This document shows positions 55,785 through 64,000 of a DNA stretch of 64,000 bases, piece after piece (positions within the stretch are counted from its first letter, which is position 1; every line of letters starts with the position of its first letter). Made by a program: the position numbers and the translations under genes. The notes under the pieces are model-generated. The model ran no database searches, was not told the DNA's origin, and worked only from the letters and a program-made list of their open reading frames with translations. Source of the DNA: JAWKNZ01 sp041391425 (lineage in GTDB: Bacteria > Bdellovibrionota_B > Oligoflexia > Oligoflexales > JAWKNZ01); assembly GCA_041391425.1 (NCBI GenBank), contig JAWKNZ010000009.1, positions 172,412 to 236,411 on the forward strand. The letters are read 5' to 3'.

Positions 55785-58189
55785 GTGAAAATACTTATTA
55801 TGATACTAGCGGCTGCTTTCTCTTCTTGTAAGGATGAAAGTGAACTTGTTGAAACTAGAAATTTAGCTGAATCATCTGGTGCAGTTGATCGTGCCGAGGT
55901 CGAGAAGGTTATTGAAACTAATAAGGACAAGGTAAACGAAGATTCATTATCGTCTGTTACTCAAGATTCAACAGATATTATCACAAATACTATCACCGCG
56001 GATACAACTGCTAATTCTAATAATAGTAACGATAATAACAGTGATAGCAGTTCTATGACAGGTGATACAGTGATACCGACTGTGAATATTTCGACAGTCG
56101 TTAATGCGGTTAATGCTCTAGACTCGATTGATTTTAGTTTTACTGGTCAAGACGATGTCGAGTTATTAAGGCTAGAGTGCAGTGTTGATGGTGGAGCTTG
56201 GAACACATGCACAAGCCCTCATACTGTTGTTGTGAGTACTGAAGGAGCGCATTCGTTTAAATTACGGAGTGTTGATACTTCCGATAATTTGTCTATAGTT
56301 TCTGAGGTGACTTGGAATACTGTTTTTCCTGAACTATATGTTAAAGAGAATGTAGTTTATCTTGCGTTAAACCAGGAATTTACTATTCAAGCTATTGGAG
56401 GTAGCACCCCTTTTAATTTTAATTTAACCGGTGGAGGATCTTTTGATTCCGGTAGTATGGTTTTCACTGCACCAAATACAGTTGGATTTTCTACGGTAGA
56501 TATTACAGATAAACATGGAAAGACAGCTACAGTGAGTTTTAACGTTATTGATGTACCTGCTTTAGGCTCAGCAGCATTTTGGCTTGATGCATCATCTATT
56601 ACCGGTCATGCAGATGGAGCGTCCGTTCAAAATTGGTATGATATTTCTGGGCAAAATTCGACCTTCTCTCAAAGTACCTCTACAGCTAGGCCAATTTATA
56701 AGATAAATGGGACACAAAACTTAAGGCCTTCGGTTCGTTTTGATGGGGTTAATCATTTTTTATCAAGCAATGCTACTTTAGGTGCAAATGCCAGTGCTAG
56801 GTCGTTATTCGTAGTTGTTGATAATGGTGATTATAGTAAAGAAAGTACTATAGGGCAGTATGGAGAAAATCAAGCTTATGGTGATTCATGGGGAATTTCA
56901 TTTGTTTCTCGCTTTGATACAACTGGTGGTAGATTGGCAATAGGTGGCGCATATCTAGGAACTCCGGGGTATGCTGGTGGTAATATGGCTGGTGAGATTT
57001 CTCCTTCTAATAAAACACAAATTATTTCATTGATTTATGATGGAACTCAAGATGAGCTGTATGTTAACGGAAAAATTCTCGTTCAATGGCTATAACCCAT
57101 GCGACAAGTACAGTAGTCGGCTTCAAACTTGGTTCGGCTGTTAGCGGAAGTAATAAATTTTCTGGAGATATAGCAGAGGTAATTGCCTACAGTTCAGCTT
57201 TAACTGCAGATGATCGAGATAAGTTGTTTTGTTATTTGGCTAATAAGTATGATGTAAAGGTTAAAAATGCATTTTGTGATATTAGTCCAATTGGTAATGA
57301 TAGTATCGTAATTCCTATAAAGGTTTTAGATAATCATACGATATCTTTAGTCGGAGAAATCTCACCGACATATTCAATGGCATCTGGGTCTCTAGGAACA
57401 GTCAATTCTGTTGGGCTTTTTACTGCTATGGGTGCTGCTGGTAGCGCCAGTGTACTTATTGAAGATGTTGATAGCTCGGTATTTACTATCAATTTTGATG
57501 TTGTTGAACATGAAATCCCTACTATTTGGTTTAAAGCAGATGCGATCAGTGGAATATCTGATGGGTCGGTAGTTACAAAATGGGCGGATAGTTCTGGTAA
57601 TGGTTACGATTCGTTTGCATCTGCCTCGACTAAGGCACCTATATACAAGGAGAATCAACTTAACGGACTTCCAGTTGTTCGGTTTGACGGTGTGGATGAT
57701 TTTTTAGCTACAAATAAAGAAACTTATGTTAACGGAACGGGAGCTAGGACAATAGTAGCAGTTATTACAAATGCTAACGACTCTGGAACCGATTTGCGTT
57801 TAATTGCCGAATATGGAACTACGTGGAATGCTACACAGCTCTATGGCTTGTCTTATAGAACAGGAGTTAGCCCGTATGAAGTTGGAAATATTTATGGAGG
57901 GAGTACATTTAATGGTGGGACAGCGCCTTCTGCATCTGCTATGCTTCTAGTTATTCAATATGATGGAAGCGATGATTATTTATATGTTAATGGAGCTTTT
58001 AGTGGGAGCAATTCGGTTGTGTTGAATACTGTTAGTTGGTCATCATTAAAGATTGGATCCAATCATACTGGTAACGGAGGTTTTTTTGATGGAGATATTG
58101 CTGAGTTTATGTATTTTGACTCATTTTTGACTTCTAGTCAGAGACAAGCTCTGGAAGCATATTTGCAGACGAAATATGGCATCAATTGA
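55785..58189 (+). CDS. Large surface lipoprotein with two LamG-like domains (one frame break)
   Basis: About 800 residues if the frame break at about 57085 is ignored. The GTG at 55785 is favoured because AAGGA lies 9 bases upstream. A lipobox (AFSSC) is followed by a Ser/Asn/Asp/Thr-rich spacer of 60 residues and a beta-sandwich with LECSVDGGAWNTCTSP as in bacterial Ig-like repeats. Two concanavalin-like LamG units follow, each with W-x-D-x-SG and RFDG motifs (NWYDISGQN, KWADSSGNG), ending in SGDIAEVIAYSSAL and DGDIAEFMYFDSFL. The break lies in the first unit; the second unit shows what the sequence should be. Likely an adhesin or carbohydrate binder on the outer membrane. Confidence 0.75.
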
Positions 58190-58221
58190 AGAAGTAATGG
58201 CCCTTGAACTTATATAAATTT

Positions 58222-58369
58222 TTAGTCAATTTGCCCAGATTGATAGTAGCCACTACCTTCATTTGGAGGCCATAAAAAAGGGAATTTTTCTTCATCAAAA
58301 CCATATTTAGTTTCACCTTTGATTTCTATTTCGTGTACTACAGCATTCATTGGTATTGCTGGTTTTTCG
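58222..58369 (-). pseudogene. C-terminal fragment of an unknown gene
   Basis: The minus strand reads KPAIPMNAVVHEIEIKGETK, then YGFDEEKFPFLWPPNEGSGY and YQSGQID before a stop. Composition and codon use look coding, but the frame has a stop just upstream and no good start. It may be the tail of a deleted protein or a very small gene from the inner ATG (42 residues). Confidence 0.35.
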
Positions 58370-58449
58370 CATCAACTACGTTTGAGATGCACAGAAAATC
58401 AAGATAATTAGTCGTATGGCGTATATAATGTGTTCACATATATGTAGAA

Positions 58450-59157
58450 TTATTGGGGTATATAAGGTTTATATATTTTTATTCTGATTTCATCTGATTC
58501 TTTTTGCTCATTTAAGTAAGTGTAACTGGCATCTATGATTAAAGTGATTCCATCTGGGCCAGTATATTGAGCTTCTTTTGCGCTTGTGTCAATTAATAGT
58601 CTGCTGTCAGTTTTAAATGTTAAACCGTGGTCTGTTACTTTAGACTGCCCGTGACTTAATGCAAATTTTTCGATTAACATTTCAGAGCTATCTAATATAG
58701 AAATATTATAGGTTACAAGATTAGAATTAAATTTTTCAATTACCAGGTTTGATGTTTTGCATACAATTCTCACTGTCCCATTGTTTGCGTATTCTCCTCC
58801 AAGTGTTTGTTCTTGATTAGAAAATCTAATTACCTTTTCGTCACCTTTACAAATATCAACCATTTCTTTTTCGATGGGTAATGGCTCATTTTTGTTTTCA
58901 CTTTCAACAGATTGATTATTTTGTTGTTCTGATTTTTGCTCAGTTTCTGCTTGTGGGCTTTCTTCTGTTTGATTGGCCGATATAGTTTTGGTTGCTGGAT
59001 TCCCATCGGCATCTTCAGGATGATTTTCAGTAGTGTTTTTGGGGTTTGATTTTTCTCGGCTTGATGCGTTAAATCTACTATCAGAGCTACATGCGGTGAC
59101 AATCGTATATATGTAGGTAAATGCTGGTATTTGGTATCTAAATTTTTGAATTACCAT
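58450..59157 (-). CDS. Lipoprotein with low-complexity Glu/Asn/Gln spacer
   Basis: A 235-residue protein. AGGAGA lies six bases before the ATG. The lipobox is IVTAC near residue 23. It is followed by about 65 residues rich in E, N, Q, S and P (ENHPEDADGNPATKTISANQ), then a compact beta-rich domain from DICKGDEKVIRF to the C-terminus, with a Cys pair (DICKGD, RIVCKTS). Same build as the neighbouring lipoproteins: lipid anchor, disordered spacer, folded head. Function unknown. Confidence 0.65.
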   Translation of the reverse strand: MVIQKFRYQIPAFTYIYTIVTACSSDSRFNASSREKSNPKNTTENHPEDADGNPATKTISANQTEESPQAETEQKSEQQNNQSVESENKNEPLPIEKEMVDICKGDEKVIRFSNQEQTLGGEYANNGTVRIVCKTSNLVIEKFNSNLVTYNISILDSSEMLIEKFALSHGQSKVTDHGLTFKTDSRLLIDTSAKEAQYTGPDGITLIIDASYTYLNEQKESDEIRIKIYKPYIPQ

Positions 59158-59500
59158 TTGATTCTCCTGAATTTAGGATTTTTATCCAGACCCTCTTTTA
59201 ACCGATCGGATTTTATTTTATTTGACTTTAGGAAAATTTAAAAAAGTGGCATATCTTACTATAATATTATAACTCATCTTTTTTTATTAATATTCAATAT
59301 TACCAATTATTAATCTAAGAACTAGTCACTTTTTGAATATCTTATTCAGCTATGAATTTGAAGAAATAGAAAAATGGTGTTTAATTTAAAAAAAGTTAAA
59401 TGTTTTGACGCTTTTTTTCGATAGTGTATGTTGAGGCTGGAGCAGAATATAAATAATCCATAGTATTTTGGGATTTATTAGGTTTAGGTAGCTTATAGTT
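59158..59500. other. Divergent gap between two lipoprotein genes
   Basis: About 340 very AT-rich bases; both lipoprotein genes must be transcribed outward from it. No gene or defined site seen. Confidence 0.4.
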
Positions 59501-60883
59501 ATGGCAAGAGTTAAACTGCTGATCATTTATTTAAATTTTTTAATATATTCATGCTCGAGCGAAAATACTTCGATGAGAACTCGAGCCATTGAGGTTGATC
59601 AAGTAACCAATTCTGATGGGCTTCCTGCGAATAATAGCAGGGAGAGTGATGTGCTTACTGATCCAGTTGACGGAAAAGAAGTTAAGAGTGTTGAAGTTGA
59701 AGTAATAAAAGACAGTAATAATGAAGGTAATAGCACTAGCAGTACTGGCGAAATGGGCCAAGATAATTCTAATATAGATGCTGGCGAAATGGGCCAAGAT
59801 AATTCTAATCTCAATGATGCATACGCTAAGAGTGCATTTTTGGCCTCTATTCCAGACAAAACATGGACTCAAATTCCAAACTCTAAGATGACGGCAGTTG
59901 CTTCGAATATGTTTTATGATGGGCAATCAGATTGTTGTGGTTTTGGCATATATGCGTTTAGTGGTGCGGTAAAAGATGATCAGCGTGGCATAGTTTATTT
60001 TTGGGGTGGAGGTCATGGAGATTATTATGGCAATGAAGTTTATGAATTTAATATCGAAAATCTTGAATGGAAGCGCCTAACAGAGCCATCGCCATTTTCT
60101 AAGAATGAATGTGCATCGTTTGATGATATACATATACTTTCTGATGGCCAACCAAAGTCTAGACATACATATGACCAAATGGTGTTTGTGCCGCATCTAA
60201 ATAAAATATGGGCACATGGAGGAAGTGTATGTGGGAGTGGGGCTGGCATAACAGATCTTTGGGAATTTGATATTGCCACTAAAACTTGGAAAGATTTAGA
60301 TCCAGGACTGACCTATGCTTGGAATGGGAATTTAGCTAGGTCTGCAGAATATGATCCAGTGACAAAAAAAATATTCTATTTTTATAGTCAAAGTATTAAG
60401 ACCTTTGATGTTGATTCGGGAATGTGGGATCCAATGTGGATCGATTTCGTAAATCGTACAGAACGCACGGCTGTTTTAGATCCAAACTCTAGAAAAATTG
60501 TTTTTTATGGAGGAGACGATGGATATGTTACTGGAGGTGTTTTAAAAACTAATGAAGTTGCTGTGTTCAATGTTGATAGCAAGACAATAGAGTATCCTGC
60601 GGTACCTGAAAATCTACCGAAGCGTATGGGAAATGGTTGGACATATGATGAGAAAAACAAAATTTTTGTAGCCTATGGTGGATATGAATATACAAATACT
60701 GATTTATGGTACTATGACGTGGTTTCGAATACATGGTTTTCTGAAACAATTTCAAATGCACCTTCAGGTATGGGCAATATTTATCAGAGGTTTATGTATG
60801 ATAAGGTTAATGATGTCATATTTTTCTTTAGAAGCCCGTATGAAGATGTCTGGGTTTTGAAAAACCAAAGCCCAAGGCCTTGA
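59501..60883 (+). CDS. Lipoprotein with Kelch / galactose-oxidase-like beta-propeller
   Basis: A 460-residue lipoprotein: leader LLIIYLNFLIYSC with lipobox Cys18, an acidic spacer of about 90 residues, then a propeller of five to six Kelch-like blades. Blade marks are YFWGGGHGDYYGNEVYEF, KIWAHGGSVCG...LWEFDIATKTW, KIVFYGGDDGYVTGG and IFVAYGGYEYTNTDLWYYD, with the usual GG and W/Y pairs. The spacer has a 36-base tandem duplication giving GEMGQDNSN twice. Propellers of this kind bind sugars or proteins; the outer-membrane location is inferred from the lipid anchor. Confidence 0.8.
   Translation: MARVKLLIIYLNFLIYSCSSENTSMRTRAIEVDQVTNSDGLPANNSRESDVLTDPVDGKEVKSVEVEVIKDSNNEGNSTSSTGEMGQDNSNIDAGEMGQDNSNLNDAYAKSAFLASIPDKTWTQIPNSKMTAVASNMFYDGQSDCCGFGIYAFSGAVKDDQRGIVYFWGGGHGDYYGNEVYEFNIENLEWKRLTEPSPFSKNECASFDDIHILSDGQPKSRHTYDQMVFVPHLNKIWAHGGSVCGSGAGITDLWEFDIATKTWKDLDPGLTYAWNGNLARSAEYDPVTKKIFYFYSQSIKTFDVDSGMWDPMWIDFVNRTERTAVLDPNSRKIVFYGGDDGYVTGGVLKTNEVAVFNVDSKTIEYPAVPENLPKRMGNGWTYDEKNKIFVAYGGYEYTNTDLWYYDVVSNTWFSETISNAPSGMGNIYQRFMYDKVNDVIFFFRSPYEDVWVLKNQSPRP
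59745..59809 (+). repeat. 36-base tandem duplication in the lipoprotein spacer
   Basis: CTGGCGAAATGGGCCAAGAT and the nine bases after it (29 in all) occur at 59745 and again at 59781, keeping frame. Such in-frame repeats change length by slippage and could vary between strains. Confidence 0.85.
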
Positions 60884-61164
60884 TTTTAGTGAAAAGCTAA
60901 ATCGTATAATCAGTTTCTTTACATCATATGTAATCCTTCCTACTTTGGGGCTGCGATATTAAAGTTTCCTATAAATATCAACTTAATAATATAGTCAAAT
61001 TTGGATTTTTAGCATGCTATCATTAGCTAAATTTTAAAAAAGATGAGCATTTAAGCTTATTTAATAAGAACCGATAAGCGTTGTAGTAGGGTTTATATGT
61101 GGTTTATTATGCTCAAAATTCAGTGTTTCTTATATTTCATTGCTTATGGGTTGGATATAAAAGT
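60884..61164. other. Intergenic stretch between Kelch lipoprotein and pilin-like gene
   Basis: About 280 AT-rich bases without a recognisable feature. Confidence 0.4.
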
Positions 61165-61956
61165 ATGCAAATAAAGAACTTTAATGGTTTTAGCCTCTTA
61201 TCAGCACTAGTTGCAATTTCTGTTATATCGATAGGAGCTGTTGCATTTTTAAAAATGAACAAATCGTCTATCAGGTCACAACATCATGCATCACTGAAGG
61301 CCGATAAGCTTGCTATAGCTCAAATGATATTAAATAGTACTGCCTGTGATCTAGCTTTACCAAGCGGCTCATGTACCCCTGGGAATTTGCTTAAGCTAGA
61401 GCGTAGGCATACAGCAAGTGCTACAACTAGCGTTCTTGTCAGTGACGCTGGAGCTGGAAGTAAATACGGTACTTGGACGCCAAGAGCTGTCTGTAATGCT
61501 ACTGGTGATGGGGTTTTATTGCAAATGACTCGCTTATCATCGTCGGGAAACTTACATTCGACTCATGATAATAAGTTTGCTAAAGACCCGCTTACAGGCA
61601 AAATAATTAAATGGAGTGATCCTGAAAGCTATGTCTTTGGGGTTGGAGTTGAAATGTGTAGCGACGGTAATATGCCATTTAGTATTGAAAATAGCTGTGT
61701 AACTAAATCTACCAGTTTTGGTGGCCCTATAGGATTAGGCACTGGAATTGGTCAATTAACTTGTGATGACACAAATCATAGAATTGTCAGCGGTGGAGGA
61801 ACTTGTACTGGAACTGTTGGTAGATTTTTTATGGAAAGCTCCACTGCTATTTCATCAAACACATGGAAGATTACCTGTTGTTCTTATGATCAAGGTACAG
61901 GACATATGATGTGTAACCAAGGGCGGGGGACTATCCAAATTCTCTGCTGTCCTTGA
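61165..61956 (+). CDS. Prepilin-like (PilV-type) protein with cysteine-rich tail
   Basis: A 263-residue protein. ATG 61165 gives a short leader MQIKNFNG followed by FSLLSALVAISVISIGAVAF, a class III prepilin signal and helix; Glu5 is again missing. The soluble domain is Ser/Thr/Gly-rich with many cysteines, including two CC pairs near the end (ITCCSYDQG, QILCCP). This resembles minor pilins or pilus-tip proteins. The leader, build and disulfide-rich head link it with the pilin-like genes at 52-55 kb, but it stands alone on the plus strand. Confidence 0.65.
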   Translation: MQIKNFNGFSLLSALVAISVISIGAVAFLKMNKSSIRSQHHASLKADKLAIAQMILNSTACDLALPSGSCTPGNLLKLERRHTASATTSVLVSDAGAGSKYGTWTPRAVCNATGDGVLLQMTRLSSSGNLHSTHDNKFAKDPLTGKIIKWSDPESYVFGVGVEMCSDGNMPFSIENSCVTKSTSFGGPIGLGTGIGQLTCDDTNHRIVSGGGTCTGTVGRFFMESSTAISSNTWKITCCSYDQGTGHMMCNQGRGTIQILCCP

Positions 61957-61999
61957 AATTCAATGCTTGTTTAAGCGAAAATCTAATTTAATTTGATAC

Positions 62000-62137
62000 G
62001 TGAATGCAAAGTGGGATATCGAAGAATTTTACAAGGCATTGAAATATCACTTAAGCTTTGAACAGTTTCACAACAAGTCTTTGTTAAATTGTATTATAAT
62101 AACCCTATATCCACACTCTTTTGATCCTAATAACTAG
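62000..62137 (+). pseudogene. Remnant of an IS4-type transposase (C-terminal piece)
   Basis: The frame reads AKWDIEEFYKALKYHLSFEQ then FHNKSLLNCIII before a stop. W-D-I-E-E-F-Y-K-A-L-K matches the end of the DDE catalytic region of IS4-family transposases, including the E-(6)-K spacing of the YREK signature. Upstream the frame is closed by a stop, so only about 45 residues remain. It marks an old insertion next to the Kelch/pilin island. Confidence 0.65.
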
Positions 62138-62198
62138 AATCTTTTGTTCTCAGACGGAAATATCTACTGAAGATATTCAAAGCCGAGAGCGTCCCAAA

Positions 62199-62220
62199 AA
62201 GTGTGAATTTAATCACACTT
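62199..62220. other. Perfect palindrome near the transposase remnant
   Basis: AAGTGTGA and TCACACTT flank ATTTAA, giving a fully symmetric 22-base sequence. It may be the terminal region of the lost insertion element or a two-way terminator. Confidence 0.5.
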
Positions 62221-62283
62221 CCCTAGCATTAATTTTAAATTCGCGATAGGCATAACAATTAGAAAGCTCACGCTATTCTTAAC

Positions 62284-62446
62284 CCCGGATCCGAATTTCT
62301 AGCCAGTTGCGGCGTTGCTTCGTCGTCAGGAAATCCTCATGTACCAACATGTACACTGCGGTTTCCCGCCTCCTCGCGCCTAGCACCTGAGCGAACTTCG
62401 AATCCGTTGAAAATACTACAGTTTTTTAAAAAATTTCAGATCTCGG
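62284..62446 (-). repeat. Palindromic repeat family A, copy 2 (inverted)
   Basis: The reverse complement of the copy at 2181, about 160 bp, with intact core (on the minus strand GTGTACATGTTGGTACATGA, at 62336-62356). Its ends are CCCGGATCCGAATTT and AATTTCAGATCTCGG. It is better preserved at the centre than copy 1. Confidence 0.9.
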
Positions 62447-62591
62447 CTTAACTTTGGATGTTATTCACGTAAAAGTAGTTATTCGAGACATTATAAAAAT
62501 TCTTTCGCGTTACAACCTTACTCTCGATCATTCTTTGTTCCAGATAACATTAAATTAAATCATTTCGACAGTGAATAGAGTTAACCTAGAC

Positions 62592-63794
62592 TTAATGGAT
62601 TAAAAAAGGTTCTGCAATTTTTAAATAAGTCCATTTCGAGGTGTCCATTACGCCAATTAATCCCCAAGGAATAAATGCTATTGCTAATCTATATGATTCG
62701 TTTCTTTGAAAAAAATTATCACTATTTAAATTTAAATTGGCAATTAAATATTCGCCATCTTTAGGCTCCCACTTATGAGCAATAGCTTTTAGGTGATTGA
62801 CATCTGAAAGCTCTGTTACACCCGTACCTTTAGGTGGCAAAATGGATTTAAATTGACCTTTAGAATTTACAAAGGCAGCATAGACATTGTTTTCATTACC
62901 AAAATTTGATTCATTAACTTTTATTAAAACCCTAATACGAATATTATCTTCTAGAGAAACCTTTATCGCTGCAGGTAGCTCAAAACGCTCGAAATTCTTC
63001 GAAAGATTGAATTCGGAAAAAAATGAGTTTCTTCGATTATCAAACTCTCGTCTTTTTTCTTTGGTGTAATATTCTATCAAGCCATTAATATCACCTTTAC
63101 TTAGATTTCCTTCATTCGCCCAAACAGGATTACAATAATTCATGACGGAGTCCAAATCCCATTCACCTACTTGAATATCACCATCTGAGCCTTGCCTTAG
63201 ATCAGCGCACCAGCGGTCAGGGGTATCATCTCTATTTTGTTCATGTGCAAAACCAAGAGCATGTCCAAACTCATGAACTGCATTTAGTTCGATACACCAG
63301 CGCCTTCTTGTTTCAGATGACGTACAGTGTGTCCCCCATTTTTCAAATTTAAAGTTAAGATACATGCCAATAGGGGCATTCTCAAGAGTTTTCCCAAGCG
63401 AGGGGACTCTAGGTCCAAGATCAGCAATTTTTATACGAATACCCCAACCAGGTTTAAACGGCTCGCAATGATCCCAACCAACAAATCGAACATCTGAGTT
63501 TTTTTCCCAACTATTTTGAATTGCTAAGATAACCCATTTTTTTTCATCTTCAAAGCTATTGGCTGAATCAATCCAGCATACTGGTATTTCCCACCTATCC
63601 CAAAGATTCTTAGTGGATGGAAAAAGATCGAGTTTTATCTCTTTTTTAGAGTAATCTTCTCCAACTCCTTGATGATTCTCAAAACCAAATTGAGACTTTG
63701 TGCTTTTAACCTTATAGTCTGCTTCTTTACAGCAATTTAAAAATACGAAAATCAAGAGAATTTGAAATAATAATTTTCTTTCATTAATTTTCAT
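62592..63794 (-). CDS. Astacin-like metzincin lipoprotein
   Basis: A 400-residue lipoprotein protease. ATG 63794 is chosen because AGGA lies 8 bases upstream; an earlier in-frame ATG overlaps that site. A hydrophobic leader (LLFQILLIFVFLNCC) with a lipobox cysteine is followed by the peptidase domain. The zinc motif is HEFGHALGFAHEQNR (HExxHxxGxxHE), followed by the Met-turn DSVMNYC, the astacin/M12A pattern. Several cysteines (CEPFK, THCTSSE, RWCIEL, RWCADL) may form disulfides. The C-terminal 150 residues form an extra beta-domain. It probably acts on proteins outside the cell. Confidence 0.85.
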   Translation of the reverse strand: MKINERKLLFQILLIFVFLNCCKEADYKVKSTKSQFGFENHQGVGEDYSKKEIKLDLFPSTKNLWDRWEIPVCWIDSANSFEDEKKWVILAIQNSWEKNSDVRFVGWDHCEPFKPGWGIRIKIADLGPRVPSLGKTLENAPIGMYLNFKFEKWGTHCTSSETRRRWCIELNAVHEFGHALGFAHEQNRDDTPDRWCADLRQGSDGDIQVGEWDLDSVMNYCNPVWANEGNLSKGDINGLIEYYTKEKRREFDNRRNSFFSEFNLSKNFERFELPAAIKVSLEDNIRIRVLIKVNESNFGNENNVYAAFVNSKGQFKSILPPKGTGVTELSDVNHLKAIAHKWEPKDGEYLIANLNLNSDNFFQRNESYRLAIAFIPWGLIGVMDTSKWTYLKIAEPFLIH

Positions 63795-63958
63795 AATGGG
63801 GATCCTCATGCACCCACTGCTAATTACTTTAATTTTTAATTTTAAGTAAAAACCACTAAGCAATGTTATGTAGCTTATCGGGGCTACGATTTTTTTAATT
63901 AGTGTTAGTTTGATTATTATCACTAAAAATATTTTGGCATGATAATTGTTAGTTTAAT

Positions 63959-64000
63959 CCGGGATCTGAAATTTTTTGAAAAACTATAGTATTTTCAACG
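63959..64000 (+). repeat. Palindromic repeat family A, copy 3 (cut by window end)
   Basis: CCGGGATCTGAAATTTTTTG and the next bases match the left end of copy 1 over about 40 bases (one difference, ATAGTATTTTC for ATAGTGTTTTC). The rest lies beyond the window. Copies 2 and 3 thus flank the astacin-like gene in inverted orientation. Confidence 0.85.

Noticed and set aside
1..64000. CRISPR arrays, tRNA or rRNA genes, prophage
   Set aside because: No regularly spaced direct repeats, no clover-leaf or ribosomal sequences and no phage structural genes were seen when reading both strands. Short tRNAs could still be missed by eye.

Overview
The window comes from a Gram-negative, AT-rich, free-living-looking proteobacterium. 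It carries lpxD (lipid A), outer-membrane beta-barrel genes, several lipoproteins, a type IV pilus ATPase, class III nucleotide cyclases, PilZ proteins and TPR-barrel proteins. This mix resembles Bdellovibrionota/Oligoflexia or another deep proteobacterial lineage, but the genus cannot be named from sequence alone. No tRNA, rRNA, CRISPR array or prophage was seen.

Layout. 0-2 kb: a truncated globin followed by a 2Fe-2S/FAD reductase, probably an NO or O2 handling pair. 2.5-9.4 kb: a secreted protein, a CHASE2-cyclase-PilZ receptor, an orphan peptide-binding protein and a Na+/Ca2+ antiporter family protein. 9.4-20.4 kb: a complete bidirectional NAD-linked [NiFe] hydrogenase locus, with hoxFUYH and the protease gene hoxW on the minus strand and hypFABCDE divergent on the plus strand. 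hoxY, and probably the start of hoxU, carry reading-frame breaks. 20.4-24.5 kb: an aapJQMP amino-acid ABC transporter. 24.7-31.3 kb: an operon of a membrane cyclase, a PilZ protein and an alpha-oxoamine synthase with a PilZ-like N-terminus, then pilT and a secreted metalloprotease. 32-38.5 kb: purA, purB, lpxD, a HAD nucleotidase (frame broken) and a PilZ protein. 38.8-49.6 kb: envelope genes, namely a TPR-barrel protein, a DUF429-like protein, a PP2C / GYF-like membrane protein / TPR-barrel operon, a decayed membrane cyclase-HD-GYP gene and a barrel protein with a coiled-coil tail.

49.6-64 kb is accessory DNA. It holds decayed DUF547 and amidohydrolase genes, four pilin-like or membrane-anchored surface proteins, three lipoproteins (LamG-like, low-complexity, Kelch-like), an IS4-type transposase remnant and an astacin-like lipoprotein.

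Four types of small nested-palindrome element are scattered through the window. Three of them share one central palindrome (GTGTAC, 5-6 bases, GTACAT), although their arms are unrelated. Several otherwise normal genes (ferredoxin reductase, hoxY, hoxU, HAD nucleotidase, a pilin-like gene, the LamG lipoprotein) are broken by one or two small indels, often at homopolymers, which may be consensus errors. The DUF547, amidohydrolase and cyclase-HD-GYP genes have many breaks and look truly decayed.
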